Shown in pieces: positions 43,672-54,007 of a stretch of 64,000 bases of DNA. The DNA lies in the NCBI RefSeq assembly GCF_016786255.1, contig NZ_JADMKT010000078.1:264615-328614 (forward strand), in the 5' to 3' direction. Positions within the stretch are counted from its first letter, which is position 1. Each line of letters begins with the position of its first letter. This stretch comes from Robertkochia sediminum. GTDB lineage: Bacteria; Bacteroidota; Bacteroidia; Flavobacteriales; Flavobacteriaceae. The notes under the pieces were generated by a model. It made no database searches. It was not told where the DNA came from and saw only the letters and a program-made list of their open reading frames with translations. The position numbers were made by a program, and so were the translations under genes.

Positions 43672-45340
43672 GACAGTCAATATAAACCTTGCGAACACCT
43701 TCTTTCATATCGATGAAGACGCATACAGAAAGCTACAGGGCTATCTCGAGGCCATCAAGCGTTCGTTTTCCGGAACCCCCGGAGGCGACGAGATCATGGC
43801 CGACATTGAAGCGAGGATAGCCGAACTATTCACCGAACGTCAGCAATCAGACCGCCAGGTGATCACCACCCAGGAAGTCAATCAGGTCATTGAGATCATG
43901 GGACAGCCGGAAGATTATATGGTAGATGAAGAGATCTTCGCCGACGAAGAGCCTTATAAAAAGGCAACAGGAGCTACCAAAGAGCCTAAGAAACTCTTCA
44001 GGGATATAGACAACCAGTATGTTTCCGGGGTATCGGCAGGTTTGGCGCACTACCTGGGGATCGATGTACTTTGGATCCGCCTCTTATTTATTCTGACCAC
44101 GGTATTTTCAGGATTCGGAATCGTAGCCTATGTGCTTTTCTGGGTTCTTGTACCGGAAGCGAAGAGTACTGCCGAAAAACTCGCCATGACCGGGGAACCC
44201 ATCAATATCACCAATATCGAAAAAAAGATAAAGGAGGGAATTGATACGGTAACCGAAAAGGTAAAGAACGTAGACTACGAGCAGGTGGGAAAGTCGGTAA
44301 AGGATGGTTCCAGGGGTTTTTTCGGTACTCTGGGTAATATCGTAACCACCCTGTTCAGAGTGGTTGGTAAATTTATCGGAATCATCCTTATCCTCACTGC
44401 AGCCTCTACCCTCATCGCCTTACTGGTAGGTCTGTTCACTGCGGGCTCCTTTAATATGTTTGGAGAGCAGCACTGGACCAACCTGGTGGCCATGAACGTA
44501 GATGCTCCCCTTTGGCTCATTAGTTTACTGGTATTCTTTGCTGTCGGGATCCCGTTCTTTTTCCTCTTTTATCTCGGACTAAAGATCGTGGTGAATAACC
44601 TGAACTCATTGGGACGCGTAGCGCAATTCTCGCTACTGGCTCTTTGGATCCTGTCGCTGGCTGGTCTTATCTCCCTGGGAGTGCAGCAAACTTCACAACG
44701 TGCAGTTTCAGGCAAGACTACGAATACGGTAGCGTTGAACGTCATGCCGTCTGACACGCTTACGATCAAGGTAAACTCCAATACGAATTTTAACGGGAGG
44801 TTCCTTAACGACAACGATTTTGACATTGTTGCTATAAACGGCGTAAAACATATTTATTCTGACGATGTTGAATTCTGGATCAGAAAATCGGCAGAGGCTA
44901 ATGCCTATGTAGAGATCCAACGCAGGTCTCGAGGTGCCTCCTACGACGATGCCTTTGAACGAGCAGAAAATGTACGATACAACCTGCAAGTGGAAAACAA
45001 CACCGTAACAGCCGATAATTACTGGCTGAGTGATGTTAACCAGAAGTTCAGGGATCAGGAAGTGGTAGCCACCTTCTACCTCCCCTCCGGTACCCGTATC
45101 AAATTCGATTCGCCTACCAATGAATATTTCAGAACTGTGGGTGCTCAGGGCTATACCGACTATAAGCGCGGACACAGCGAACACATCTATGAGATGTCTG
45201 AAGACGAAACCGTTAAATGCATCGACTGTGAAGAAACTCCAGCTGAAGAAGAGGAAACAACCACAGCGGCAGACACGGCTGATGTTCAGCCTGAAAACCC
45301 TGTAAACACAACCGAGACAGATACGCTTAACAACGAATAA
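43664..45340 (+). CDS. PspC-domain membrane protein
   Basis: A 558-residue protein. The N-terminal cytoplasmic region (1-100) has EARIAELFTER, then the PspC domain (about 105-165) LFRDIDNQYVSGVSAGLAHY, with YLGIDVLWIRLLFIL. Additional helices follow (about 225-345), and a large soluble C-terminal half ends with an acidic tail (CEETPAEEEETTTAADTADV). PspC proteins sense envelope stress in other bacteria. It overlaps padR by 8 bp, and a DUF2807 gene lies 51 bp downstream. Confidence 0.88.
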   Translation: MNKTVNINLANTFFHIDEDAYRKLQGYLEAIKRSFSGTPGGDEIMADIEARIAELFTERQQSDRQVITTQEVNQVIEIMGQPEDYMVDEEIFADEEPYKKATGATKEPKKLFRDIDNQYVSGVSAGLAHYLGIDVLWIRLLFILTTVFSGFGIVAYVLFWVLVPEAKSTAEKLAMTGEPINITNIEKKIKEGIDTVTEKVKNVDYEQVGKSVKDGSRGFFGTLGNIVTTLFRVVGKFIGIILILTAASTLIALLVGLFTAGSFNMFGEQHWTNLVAMNVDAPLWLISLLVFFAVGIPFFFLFYLGLKIVVNNLNSLGRVAQFSLLALWILSLAGLISLGVQQTSQRAVSGKTTNTVALNVMPSDTLTIKVNSNTNFNGRFLNDNDFDIVAINGVKHIYSDDVEFWIRKSAEANAYVEIQRRSRGASYDDAFERAENVRYNLQVENNTVTADNYWLSDVNQKFRDQEVVATFYLPSGTRIKFDSPTNEYFRTVGAQGYTDYKRGHSEHIYEMSEDETVKCIDCEETPAEEEETTTAADTADVQPENPVNTTETDTLNNE

Positions 45341-45391
45341 CACAACAAACCATTCATCAATCAACCGGGCAACCGGATCAAATCAAAAATT

Positions 45392-46117
45392 ATGAGCACG
45401 CTAATCAAATTCATCACCGCATTCATACTATCGTTAACCCTATGTTCCTGCCAGTTCGGATTTATAGGAACCGGAGAAAAAGGAAATGGAAACGTGGTTA
45501 CCGAAGACAGAAATATTGAAGGATCATTTAACGCCATCGAAGCCTCAGAAGGCCTGGACGTAATCGTACACCAGGACAACGAACTCCGCGTAAGCGTGGA
45601 AGCCGATGAGAACCTCCAGGACCTTATCATTACCGAGATCAAGGGTAATACCCTGAAAGTACATTGCGAGAAAGCGATCGGATGGGCCTCGGCAAAAAAG
45701 GTCTTTGTAAGCATGCCCGACGTTGCAAAACTGGAAAGTAACAGTGGCGCAGAGCTGTGGAGTACCGGGGTTATCAAAGCCAGCACCCTCCACCTAAGAA
45801 CGTCGAGTGGCGCCGATATTCGCGTAGAAGTTGAAAGCGATGATATCGTACTGGAATCTTCAAGTGGTTCTGATCTCGATGTTCGCGGTATGACCACTAA
45901 CCTGACGGCTCACGCCAGCAGCGGGAGCGATATCGATGCTTCGGGGCTTACAGCACTTAACGCCAAGGCCGAAGCCAGTAGTGGCGCCGACATCAAGGTA
46001 AACGCAACCGATAAGATCGATGTTCGCACGAATTCGGGTGGAGATGTACACTACATCGGCAACCCTGCGATCGTACAGAAAAAAGGCAGCACGCCTGAGA
46101 AGATCTTTAAAGATTAA
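45392..46117 (+). CDS. DUF2807 (head-GIN) lipoprotein with beta-helix repeats
   Basis: A 241-residue lipoprotein; lipobox LCSC (Cys20). The DUF2807 domain is a right-handed beta-helix whose turns show up as a repeated S-S-G-x-D motif: SNSGAELWS, SSGADIRVE, SSGSDLDVRG, SSGSDIDASG, SSGADIKVNA, NSGGDVHYIG, spaced about 18-21 residues. Function unknown; often encoded beside PspC and PadR genes in Bacteroidetes, pointing to an envelope role. Last gene of the operon. Confidence 0.9.
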   Translation: MSTLIKFITAFILSLTLCSCQFGFIGTGEKGNGNVVTEDRNIEGSFNAIEASEGLDVIVHQDNELRVSVEADENLQDLIITEIKGNTLKVHCEKAIGWASAKKVFVSMPDVAKLESNSGAELWSTGVIKASTLHLRTSSGADIRVEVESDDIVLESSSGSDLDVRGMTTNLTAHASSGSDIDASGLTALNAKAEASSGADIKVNATDKIDVRTNSGGDVHYIGNPAIVQKKGSTPEKIFKD

Positions 46118-46147
46118 CCATCAACCCACAACCAACCAACCCATAAT

Positions 46148-46184
46148 AAAAGACCTCTTTCGATCGAAAGAGGTCTTTTTTTGT
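46148..46184. terminator. Bidirectional intrinsic terminator
   Basis: A 13-bp perfect stem (AAAGACCTCTTTC / GAAAGAGGTCTTT) with a GATC loop, flanked by A-run and T-run. It ends both the padR operon and the convergent SusC/SusD operon. Confidence 0.92.
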
Positions 46185-46211
46185 AATGGCTTTATCTGTA
46201 AACAGACCGGT

Positions 46212-47627
46212 TTAATTCACATCCCAGAAGATCGGAGTGGTGAGATCTACAGTGGGTACATTATCGGGATTTCGAAGGTATTCGGTATCCGGATAATCAA
46301 AACGCAAAATAAAGTTAGTCCCCAATTCATTATTAGTAGGCACTGTAAAGTCCTGATAACCGTAATCAAAACGCCTTGCATCGACCCATGATTCGGGATG
46401 CAGGAACATAGCCACATATTTTTCCTTAAAGATCAGGTCCAGTGTTAATCCGGATGCTCCTACTCCAACAGCAGGATCTGCAAGATAGCTGTCGCGATCG
46501 GCCACAGACACTCCCAACTTATCCATATGCGCAGCAATACCTTCGAGGTAAGCCGCATAGGCTGCATCGGAATTACCGGCCCTGAAAGCTGCTTCGGCCT
46601 CGATGAATTTCACCTCTGCATAGGTGACCATGAGTAAGGGAGAATCATCGGAAGAATAGAATCCGGTAGTGGTCAGGTAACACTCTTCCTGTACGGTCCC
46701 GTCACCTATACGTCCCTCTCCGTTAACCGTTCCGCGATAGGTTACCCCATCAGGAAGCGCATCAGTTATAAGAGGAAGTCTGGGATCAAATACTCCAAAG
46801 GTGGTACCGTTCATAGCATCGATCACCTGCTCAGACAACCATCCTCCAAGGATAAGTCCTGCATTGTTCACCGCAACTTGCCCCCAGGGGTTCCTGTTCT
46901 GGAACTCACTGATCTGGGCATCGTCTTCATTAGAAGCATAAGCCGATGCTACGGCGTTAAGAACCGCATTAGGGTCATAGCTTCCGGTACCTGACAAATG
47001 ATTCAGGTAACGAGCTTTTAGCGCATATGCCGTTCTGCTCCAGGCTTCGATATCTCCTGCGTGTATAAAATCACTGGACGCCGGAACGGTTTCGCCCAAA
47101 TTCTCAGCGTTAAAATCGGCAATAGCCTCATCAAGAAGATTCACGATCTCCTGGTAAAGCACCTGCTGATCGTCATATCCGGGAAAGAGCGACTGAAAAT
47201 TAAGTGCTTCAGAAAATGGCATATCACCATAAACATCGATTCCCATACCGAGGTTCAAAGCCGTAAGGGTTTTGGCGATACCCGCATAATGAACAGACTC
47301 CCCTTCTTCTGCAAGGCTTTGCATATCAGAGAGGTCTGAGAGCATATTGTAAATACCTCCCCAGGTACCATCGGTATTGATTCGTTCATAGATATCTGTG
47401 GCACTGGCTTCGTTAGGCGAAGCGAGGTACTGTGTATAGAATGAGGTAGTACCTCCAAATCGGTATACGTTAATACCGGAATTATAGGTCGTATTGGCCA
47501 GCAAACCATCCAGGGGTGGCTGGGTGGCAGCATTCGGATTTTCATTGATATCCAAATAATTATCACAACCCGAAAGCACGAGTGCTGCTACAAAAATATA
47601 GATTGCTTTTTTCATCATAGTTCTCAT
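46212..47627 (-). CDS. SusD/RagB-family outer-membrane lipoprotein
   Basis: A 471-residue lipoprotein of the SusD-like-2 type. The signal peptide ends at LSGC (Cys21), then DNYLDINENPNAATQP, a hallmark of the family. TPR-like helices bind nutrient at the cell surface, capping the SusC channel. Start at Met1 or Met4/5. It lies 2 bp after the SusC stop. No glycosidase or sulfatase is adjacent, so the substrate cannot be read from context. Confidence 0.93.
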   Translation of the reverse strand: MRTMMKKAIYIFVAALVLSGCDNYLDINENPNAATQPPLDGLLANTTYNSGINVYRFGGTTSFYTQYLASPNEASATDIYERINTDGTWGGIYNMLSDLSDMQSLAEEGESVHYAGIAKTLTALNLGMGIDVYGDMPFSEALNFQSLFPGYDDQQVLYQEIVNLLDEAIADFNAENLGETVPASSDFIHAGDIEAWSRTAYALKARYLNHLSGTGSYDPNAVLNAVASAYASNEDDAQISEFQNRNPWGQVAVNNAGLILGGWLSEQVIDAMNGTTFGVFDPRLPLITDALPDGVTYRGTVNGEGRIGDGTVQEECYLTTTGFYSSDDSPLLMVTYAEVKFIEAEAAFRAGNSDAAYAAYLEGIAAHMDKLGVSVADRDSYLADPAVGVGASGLTLDLIFKEKYVAMFLHPESWVDARRFDYGYQDFTVPTNNELGTNFILRFDYPDTEYLRNPDNVPTVDLTTPIFWDVN

Positions 47628-47629
47628 GA

Positions 47630-50600
47630 TTAGAATGAAAGTTTTAGGGTTGCCGCATAGGTTTTAAGACCGGGGTGAGCTGCCAGACCATTGAATCCGT
47701 TAGCATTACCGGGATTGATCGAACTCTCCGGATCCCAACCTTTGTAATCGGTCCATAAGAACAGGTTGGTACCACTAAGGGTAAGGCTTGCTCTGGAGAG
47801 GCCCATTGCATCGGTAAAGTTACCCGGCATAGCGTAAGTAAGGCTTAGATTTTGAAGTCGAACCCATGATGCATCCTGCACGAAATTCTCTGTGATCCCG
47901 CGATAGATGTTACGGTAATAACCTCCGCTTAACGCCGTAAATCCATCCGGAGCATTTGCTTGTCCTAAGAACACTTCCTTGGTATTAGGCTGCCCGTCGG
48001 CAGTAACGCCTTCAAAAACTACGATGTCATCCCTGTTGGTGGTATAATCGGCCGTACCAAAGGCTGCAAGAAAGTTATCCAGGTTGTTGAATTTTTCAAA
48101 TCCCTGACGAAAATCAAAGGCAAAACCGAGGGTCCAGTTCTTATAACTAAGGGTATTTGAGATATTCATCAACCAGTCCGGTGTACTGTTACCAATAATT
48201 TTTTGTTCGCTGTTTCGAACAGGGTAGCCATCTTCCCCAATGAGAATAGGACGGTCTTTATCTACTACCAAAGGATCTTCATCGGCAGGATCTTCGTAAT
48301 AACGCGCATAGGATGTTCCTAAAATAGCACCATATGCCTGCCCCAGGTAAATTGCCTGTGAAGCAGAACTCCCCGCATACCCGAAGTCACTCCCAAGGAA
48401 AATACCGTTAATATCATTAAAGATCTCAATAACCTCATTCTTGTTATTGGAGAAGTTTAATAGGAAATCCCAGGTAAAATCGGTTGTTTGAACAGGGGTA
48501 GCGTTCAAAATAAGTTCTATCCCCGAATTGCGCAGTGTTCCCACATTCGTTGTATAACGGTCGTAACCGGTAGATAAAGGTACCGGCAAACTCAGGAGAG
48601 AGTTCTGTGCATCGGTGGTATACCAGGCAATATCGACCCCTAAACGATTGTTAAAGAACTTGAGTTCAGCACCGATCTCGAAGTCCTTCGAGATCTCGGC
48701 AACGAGATTAGGATCGGCTTTATTTCCTCCACGTGTCCAACCGGTCACATCGCCAATAGGAAATCCGGAGGCGGTAGGTACGTACACATCAGAGGTGAGG
48801 TATGGATCAGGATCAGATCCCCTTTCAGCATAGGAGGTTCTGAATTTTCCAAAATCAAACCACTCCGGCATATCAAACAGGTCAGAGAATACGAAAGAAC
48901 CACTCACCGAATAATAATTGAACGAACGATTATCACTGCCTAAGGTCGAGGTCCAGTCATTTCTGTCTGTAACGGTAAGATAAAGAAAGTCCTTATATCC
49001 GAAACTGGCCTCCCCGTAAAGTCCTACGATCCTTCTTCGCGACTTGAACTGATTGGACGTGATTATAGAAGCATTTTGCAAACTAAAGAAGTTATACACA
49101 TCGAGTTCAGCCCCATTGGTGGTTACCCTGTCGTAATCTTGTTGAAACACATCAAGACCTCCGCGAATGGTAAAGTCTAAATCGTCGGAGAGTTTAGTAT
49201 TATAACTCATGATCAGGTTGGAATTCAGGTCCATACTGTTAATTCGCGTTTCCCGAACATACCCTAATCCGTTGTTCTCAAATACATTTTCATTGGCGAT
49301 TCCCGTAGGTCCGGGAGCAAAGCCGGTTCGTGCATCACTATAGTAATCGATACCAAAGCGATATTGTACATCCAGCGCCTTTACGGGCTCCCAGTTAAAG
49401 CCCATATTTCCGATCACCCTGTTCACATCGTCTACAAGGCGGTTGGTTTTGGCACCGTAGATAGGGTTATTTCCCAAACTGCCATCAAAGCGGTATCCTT
49501 TCATGGTTCCGGCCAGAGGGCCATCGGTGAACTCATAATCGTTCACATCTGTTTGAGGTGCCCAATAGATCAATCGGGTATTGAACAGGTCAACGTCAAC
49601 CCGATTACCTCCGGAATTGATATAATTTGCAGAAGCATTGATACTGAAATTATCTGCTACCTGAACCTTTCCGTTGATCTTTGCAGAAATTCTTCCAAAA
49701 TCTGCAAATGGCAATACCCCTTGCTGGTAAAAATGTCCCAGGGAAGAATAGAAATACGACTTTTCATTACCTCCTGAAGCATCAAAGTGAAGATTGGTAT
49801 TATACCCCGTCTGATAAGCATTCCTGAAATTATTAAAGAGCTCTTCCGGGTGTTCAGGATCAATGGCTCGCGCCTCCTCTACTGTAGGTCCCCAGGTAGG
49901 CCAAAAACTGTCGCGATCGTAGTTACCGGCAAATCCCTGGGTATACTCTTGCTGCACCTTAGGATATTTGTTTACATAATCGATCCCACTACTAGCCGAA
50001 AGATTAAACTGGGTTCGACCGGTCTTACCCGATCTGGTGGTGATTATGATCGCCCCGTTTTTTGCTCTAACTCCATAGAGGGCAGTTGCAGCACCTCCTT
50101 TAAGAACAGATATACTTTCTACATCACTCAGATCCAGGTCAGAAGCACGATTCGACATACCTCTAAATCCTCCCCCACCTACGGTAAGTTGGTCATTACT
50201 GATCTGTACCCCATCTACAACGAAAAGGGGCTGGTTATCTGCATTTGGGTCAAGAGAGTTAACTCCACGAATAATAATTCGTGAGCCTTGACCGGGAGCT
50301 CCTCCTCCACGGGTGATCTGAGCTCCGGCTACCTTACCCTGCAGGGCGTTTACCACATTGGTTTCCGGAACCTGAAGAATTTGCTCGGTATCCAGTTGCT
50401 GACTGGCGTATCCCAACGCCTTTTTGTCCCGCTGAATACCTAAGGCAGTTACAACAACTTCATCCAGTGCCTGAGCATCTGGCTCCATTGTTATGTTGAT
50501 CATACTTCTCCCTTCCACCAGGACTTCCCTGGTTTGCATCCCTACATAGGAAAATACCAGAATATCACTTGCAGAAGCCTGAACGGTAAATTCACCGTCA

Positions 50601-50755
50601 AAGTTCGTCGAGGTACCCTTGGTCGTACCTTTGATCAAAATAGATACTCCCGGGAGGGGCACCCCTTTACTATCTGTCACAGTTCCACTTACGGTCTGCG
50701 CCACAGCAAAGGAAAAGCACCACAATGAAAGCATCGTTAAGAGTAGTCTTTTCAT
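47630..50755 (-). CDS. SusC/RagA-family TonB-linked outer-membrane protein
   Basis: A 1041-residue receptor. Signal peptide (1-19), carboxypeptidase-regulatory-like domain (VSGTVTDSKGVPLPGVSILI near 22-42, quoted to the Ile), TonB-box-like region DEVVVTALG near 98, plug domain (QGKVAGAQITRGGGAPG) and a 22-strand barrel ending in LKLSF. It imports oligosaccharide or peptide ligands with the SusD partner. Encoded 2 bp upstream of susD. The upstream leader of about 250 bp has no exact promoter match. Confidence 0.95.
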   Translation of the reverse strand: MKRLLLTMLSLWCFSFAVAQTVSGTVTDSKGVPLPGVSILIKGTTKGTSTNFDGEFTVQASASDILVFSYVGMQTREVLVEGRSMINITMEPDAQALDEVVVTALGIQRDKKALGYASQQLDTEQILQVPETNVVNALQGKVAGAQITRGGGAPGQGSRIIIRGVNSLDPNADNQPLFVVDGVQISNDQLTVGGGGFRGMSNRASDLDLSDVESISVLKGGAATALYGVRAKNGAIIITTRSGKTGRTQFNLSASSGIDYVNKYPKVQQEYTQGFAGNYDRDSFWPTWGPTVEEARAIDPEHPEELFNNFRNAYQTGYNTNLHFDASGGNEKSYFYSSLGHFYQQGVLPFADFGRISAKINGKVQVADNFSINASANYINSGGNRVDVDLFNTRLIYWAPQTDVNDYEFTDGPLAGTMKGYRFDGSLGNNPIYGAKTNRLVDDVNRVIGNMGFNWEPVKALDVQYRFGIDYYSDARTGFAPGPTGIANENVFENNGLGYVRETRINSMDLNSNLIMSYNTKLSDDLDFTIRGGLDVFQQDYDRVTTNGAELDVYNFFSLQNASIITSNQFKSRRRIVGLYGEASFGYKDFLYLTVTDRNDWTSTLGSDNRSFNYYSVSGSFVFSDLFDMPEWFDFGKFRTSYAERGSDPDPYLTSDVYVPTASGFPIGDVTGWTRGGNKADPNLVAEISKDFEIGAELKFFNNRLGVDIAWYTTDAQNSLLSLPVPLSTGYDRYTTNVGTLRNSGIELILNATPVQTTDFTWDFLLNFSNNKNEVIEIFNDINGIFLGSDFGYAGSSASQAIYLGQAYGAILGTSYARYYEDPADEDPLVVDKDRPILIGEDGYPVRNSEQKIIGNSTPDWLMNISNTLSYKNWTLGFAFDFRQGFEKFNNLDNFLAAFGTADYTTNRDDIVVFEGVTADGQPNTKEVFLGQANAPDGFTALSGGYYRNIYRGITENFVQDASWVRLQNLSLTYAMPGNFTDAMGLSRASLTLSGTNLFLWTDYKGWDPESSINPGNANGFNGLAAHPGLKTYAATLKLSF

Positions 50756-51000
50756 GAAATTTATGATTTAGATTGTAAGAAAATATATATAAAATTACCA
50801 ACAAAATAAACAGATAATCCAATAAACTACACATGGACTTTCATCATGAACAGGCAAGAGCCTAACCAACAGGATCTTAGCGCGATCAACTCGTTTAGTA
50901 ATAAGAAGGGTGACCTTTGGTGTATTGGAAAGAAAGCGTGTATTAAACAGAAGAAAAAAGAAAAATATGTCACCAATTTCAATGAATGTGTAAAAAAGAA

Positions 51001-51022
51001 AAAGCCCGGAAATCCGGGCTTT
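51001..51022 (-). terminator. Intrinsic terminator after rprY
   Basis: Stem AAAGCCCGGA / TCCGGGCTTT with a two-base loop, followed on the minus strand by a T-rich stretch. It ends the rprXY operon 28 bp past the stop. Confidence 0.8.
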
Positions 51023-51049
51023 ACATATTCTATGTAAACAGTAATGCGA

Positions 51050-51772
51050 TTATGCCTTACTCTCAGACTGGTCTTTTACCACGAGACGGAAACCTTCGCC
51101 ATGAATGTTCAGTATCTCTACAAGATCATCTTTTTTGAGGTATTTACGGAGCTTGGCAATATACACGTCCATACTTCTGGAGGTGAAATAGTTATCGTCT
51201 CTCCAGATCTTGGTAAGGGCCAGCTCACGAGGCATGAGGTCATTCTCGTGAAGGGCCAGCAATCTGAGCAGTTCGTTCTCCTTAGGCGATAGTTTTGTTG
51301 GCTCCTCATCTTTGTAGGTGAGAAATCGCAGTTTTGAGTTCAGGTGGAAATTTCCGATCTGGAACTCGAACTGCTTGCTATCTGCTAGAGATTCTGTACT
51401 CTTGCGCTGCAATATGGCTTTGATCTTAAACAGTAGCACCTCAGAATCAAAAGGCTTGTTGAGGTAGTCGTCTGCCCCAACCTTATACCCTTTTAAAACA
51501 TCTTCCTTCAGTGATTTTGCGGTAAGGAAAATAATAGGGATCTTCTCGTCTTTATCCCTGATCTCCTTAGCCAGGGTGAATCCGTCCTTATAGGGCATCA
51601 TCACGTCGAGAATACAGAGGTCGAAATTATCCTTGCGGAACTTTTCAAAACCTTCCATTCCGTTTTTCGCCAGGGTAACGTCAAAGTCGTTCATGGCGAG
51701 ATAATCTTTAAGTACCACCCCAAAATTAGGGTCGTCTTCTACTAATAAGATCTTTTTATTTACTGTTTCCAT
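51050..51772 (-). CDS. rprY: OmpR-family response regulator, RprY-like
   Basis: A 240-residue response regulator. The receiver domain has acidic pocket EDD near 12, phospho-acceptor Asp56 (ILDVMMP) and LTAK near 85. The C-terminal winged HTH includes KLSPKENELLRLLALH and SMDVYIAKLRKYL. The overall sequence closely follows RprY of Bacteroides. It begins 4 bp after the histidine kinase gene, its obvious partner. Confidence 0.93.
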   Translation of the reverse strand: METVNKKILLVEDDPNFGVVLKDYLAMNDFDVTLAKNGMEGFEKFRKDNFDLCILDVMMPYKDGFTLAKEIRDKDEKIPIIFLTAKSLKEDVLKGYKVGADDYLNKPFDSEVLLFKIKAILQRKSTESLADSKQFEFQIGNFHLNSKLRFLTYKDEEPTKLSPKENELLRLLALHENDLMPRELALTKIWRDDNYFTSRSMDVYIAKLRKYLKKDDLVEILNIHGEGFRLVVKDQSESKA

Positions 51773-51776
51773 ATGC

Positions 51777-53345
51777 TTATATTAAAGGTAACTTTATAAA
51801 AAAGGTACTTCCTTTATCTTTTTCACTTTCGGCGTATACTTCGCCCTGATGGTCTTCTACAATATTTTTCACGTATGCCAGCCCAAGACCGTGGCCTTTA
51901 ACATTGTGAATGTTCCCGGTTGATTCCCGGTAAAATTTTTCAAAGATCCGCTTTAGCACCGCCTTACTCATTCCGGCACCTTTATCTGAGACACGTATAA
52001 GGATACTGTTCTTCACATTCTCCGTATACACATCGATCTCCGGCTTTTCAGGCGAATATTTATTGGCGTTATCCAATACATTAACCAGAATATTGGCCAG
52101 GTGAAACTCATTCCCGAGGATCTCGGTTCTTTCGGCATCCAGGTGTAAGTTAATATGTCCGCCCCTGTTTTCTACCATAAGCTCGACATGTGCAACGGCC
52201 TCATCGATGAGTTCATGCACATCGACCTTATCCTTGGTAATATCCAGCTGGTTCTTTTCCAGACGAGAGATACGCAGTACATTCTCTACCTGTGCGTGCA
52301 TACGCTTGTTCTCATCTTTGATCATTTGCAAATAGCGCATGACCTTGTCCTTATCTTCAAGCGTGCGTGGGTTCTTGATCGCGTCAAGCGCCAGGTTAAT
52401 GGTCGCAATGGGCGTTTTGAACTCATGCGTCATATTATTGATAAAATCGGTCTTGATCTCCGAGATCTGTTTCTGACGAATAAGCTGGTATAGGGCACTT
52501 GAATAGGCTACGATAATGATCAGGGTGAACACGACAGACATCATGGCCATACCAAGGATCGACGAGATCAGAAACCGTTTCTTTTTCGGAAAGCCTATCA
52601 GCAGGTTATAACTACTGGAACCTTCACTATCCCGGAATATCGGGGTCTTGTACGAAGAGCTCTGCAAGCCCTGGAATCCGTCGGTCTTTACCCGGGTGGG
52701 CAAGCCGCGACTGTAGATCCCGAACTCATAATCGAGTTCCACCCCGTGATTGCGCAATTCCTGTTGCAGGACCAGGTCGATGTCTCTAACATCTACCCTG
52801 GAGTGAATCGGGAGTCGTTTCCCGCGTTCGCGAAACATCTCTTCCATAGCGATCCTGTCGATCTGATCGAGATTTCCGATCTTCTCTATACGCTCTACAG
52901 GGCTGTAAACTTTACCGTCTATTCCATATTCTTCCCGAACCACCTCGGTAGTTCTTCGGGAGGTGTAATTCTTTACGATCAGCGAATCTGTGCTGTTTTC
53001 AATGAACGAAGGGGGAATCTGATAATCTTCTTCCAGGATCCCATGCCTGTAAATAAAGGTCTCATTACTCCGGTCATCGGGAATGATCACCATGAACTCC
53101 TTGAACTTACTTACCTCAGAAAGGTCCAGGCTATCATGCAGCTTCAGGTAGTAATCCAGTGTTTCCCGAAACTCCTTCTCTTCCATCTTAGAGGCTACCT
53201 CCTGAAGTACCTGGGAGATGGTATTGGAAAATTGCTCTTCCTTATCTTCCACAGCAGTTTTGATCCAGTATCCCTGAACGAAGATTATTCCGATCAACGA
53301 CAGGCTCATCAGGATCACCAAAAGGACAAATAAGCGTCTACTCAT
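51777..53345 (-). CDS. rprX: Sensor histidine kinase, RprX-like
   Basis: A 522-residue membrane kinase. TM1 about 5-27, a periplasmic sensor of about 230 residues, TM2 about 258-285, then HisKA with His307 (NNMTHEFKTPIA), N box (NVLDNANKYSPE), G1 (VSDKGAGMS), F box (FEKFYRE) and G2 (GHGLGLAYVKNIV). It phosphorylates the adjacent RprY. The signal is unknown; in other Bacteroidetes the RprXY pair has been linked to stress and envelope responses. It is separated from coaE by about 80 bp. Confidence 0.92.
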   Translation of the reverse strand: MSRRLFVLLVILMSLSLIGIIFVQGYWIKTAVEDKEEQFSNTISQVLQEVASKMEEKEFRETLDYYLKLHDSLDLSEVSKFKEFMVIIPDDRSNETFIYRHGILEEDYQIPPSFIENSTDSLIVKNYTSRRTTEVVREEYGIDGKVYSPVERIEKIGNLDQIDRIAMEEMFRERGKRLPIHSRVDVRDIDLVLQQELRNHGVELDYEFGIYSRGLPTRVKTDGFQGLQSSSYKTPIFRDSEGSSSYNLLIGFPKKKRFLISSILGMAMMSVVFTLIIIVAYSSALYQLIRQKQISEIKTDFINNMTHEFKTPIATINLALDAIKNPRTLEDKDKVMRYLQMIKDENKRMHAQVENVLRISRLEKNQLDITKDKVDVHELIDEAVAHVELMVENRGGHINLHLDAERTEILGNEFHLANILVNVLDNANKYSPEKPEIDVYTENVKNSILIRVSDKGAGMSKAVLKRIFEKFYRESTGNIHNVKGHGLGLAYVKNIVEDHQGEVYAESEKDKGSTFFIKLPLI

Positions 53346-53428
53346 TTTGCCAAAATTAAGTGTTTGGAATCACCCCCGTTAAGGATTTAACCTCACCTTA
53401 ACAAAAATGTTAAAATCTTTGATGTTTT

Positions 53429-54007
53429 TTAATTTTTAACATAAAGTTGGTGAATATTTTTCACTATTCGCAATGTTTCCTCCAATTCTATGTTTTCTAT
53501 AACAATATCGGCCAGCGGAATCTTCTTTTCATCAGGCCATTGATTATTCATACGTTCCAGCACCTGTTCACGGCTGGCACGGTCTCTTTTGGTCACCCTG
53601 GAAATGCGTATTTCCCGGGGTGCTGTTACCAGGATCACCTTATCGCACTTTTCATTACCTCCCTGCTCGAACAAAATGGCAGCTTCGTAGATCACATAGG
53701 GGGCTTTTTGTGCCTTATACCAAGTATCAAACCTCTTGTGCACTGCAGGATGAATGATCCCATTGAGCTTATCGAGCATCTCCCGGTCTTTAAATACTAC
53801 AGACGCGATATAGGCACGGTCCGGTCCATCATCATGATAAGCTTCCTTTCCCAACAAAGCACATATCGCCTCCTTCACCTCCTGATCGTGATCCATGATG
53901 CTTTTTGCTTCCTGATCGGCGATGAATACCGGAACACCTAAATCGCGAAACATGCCTGCTACTGTCGATTTTCCGCTCCCTATCCCTCCTGTTAATCCTA
54001 CTATCAT
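53429..54007 (-). CDS. coaE: Dephospho-CoA kinase
   Basis: A 192-residue P-loop kinase performing the last step of CoA synthesis, phosphorylating the 3'-OH of dephospho-CoA. Walker A GLTGGIGSGKST opens the protein, followed by FIADQEAKSIM and the LID motif RVTKRDRASREQ near 135. The start overlaps the YbbR-like gene's stop by 4 bp (ATGA). Confidence 0.95.
   Translation of the reverse strand: MIVGLTGGIGSGKSTVAGMFRDLGVPVFIADQEAKSIMDHDQEVKEAICALLGKEAYHDDGPDRAYIASVVFKDREMLDKLNGIIHPAVHKRFDTWYKAQKAPYVIYEAAILFEQGGNEKCDKVILVTAPREIRISRVTKRDRASREQVLERMNNQWPDEKKIPLADIVIENIELEETLRIVKNIHQLYVKN

Noticed and set aside
44708-45364. Long minus-strand ORF (218 codons) opposite the PspC-domain gene
   Set aside because: It is antisense to a well-supported gene, and its Cys/Phe/Arg-rich translation has no family features.
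50846-51037. A 63-codon plus-strand ORF downstream of the SusC promoter region
   Set aside because: It runs through the rprY terminator hairpin, is Lys-rich low complexity, and has no recognisable domain or promoter.
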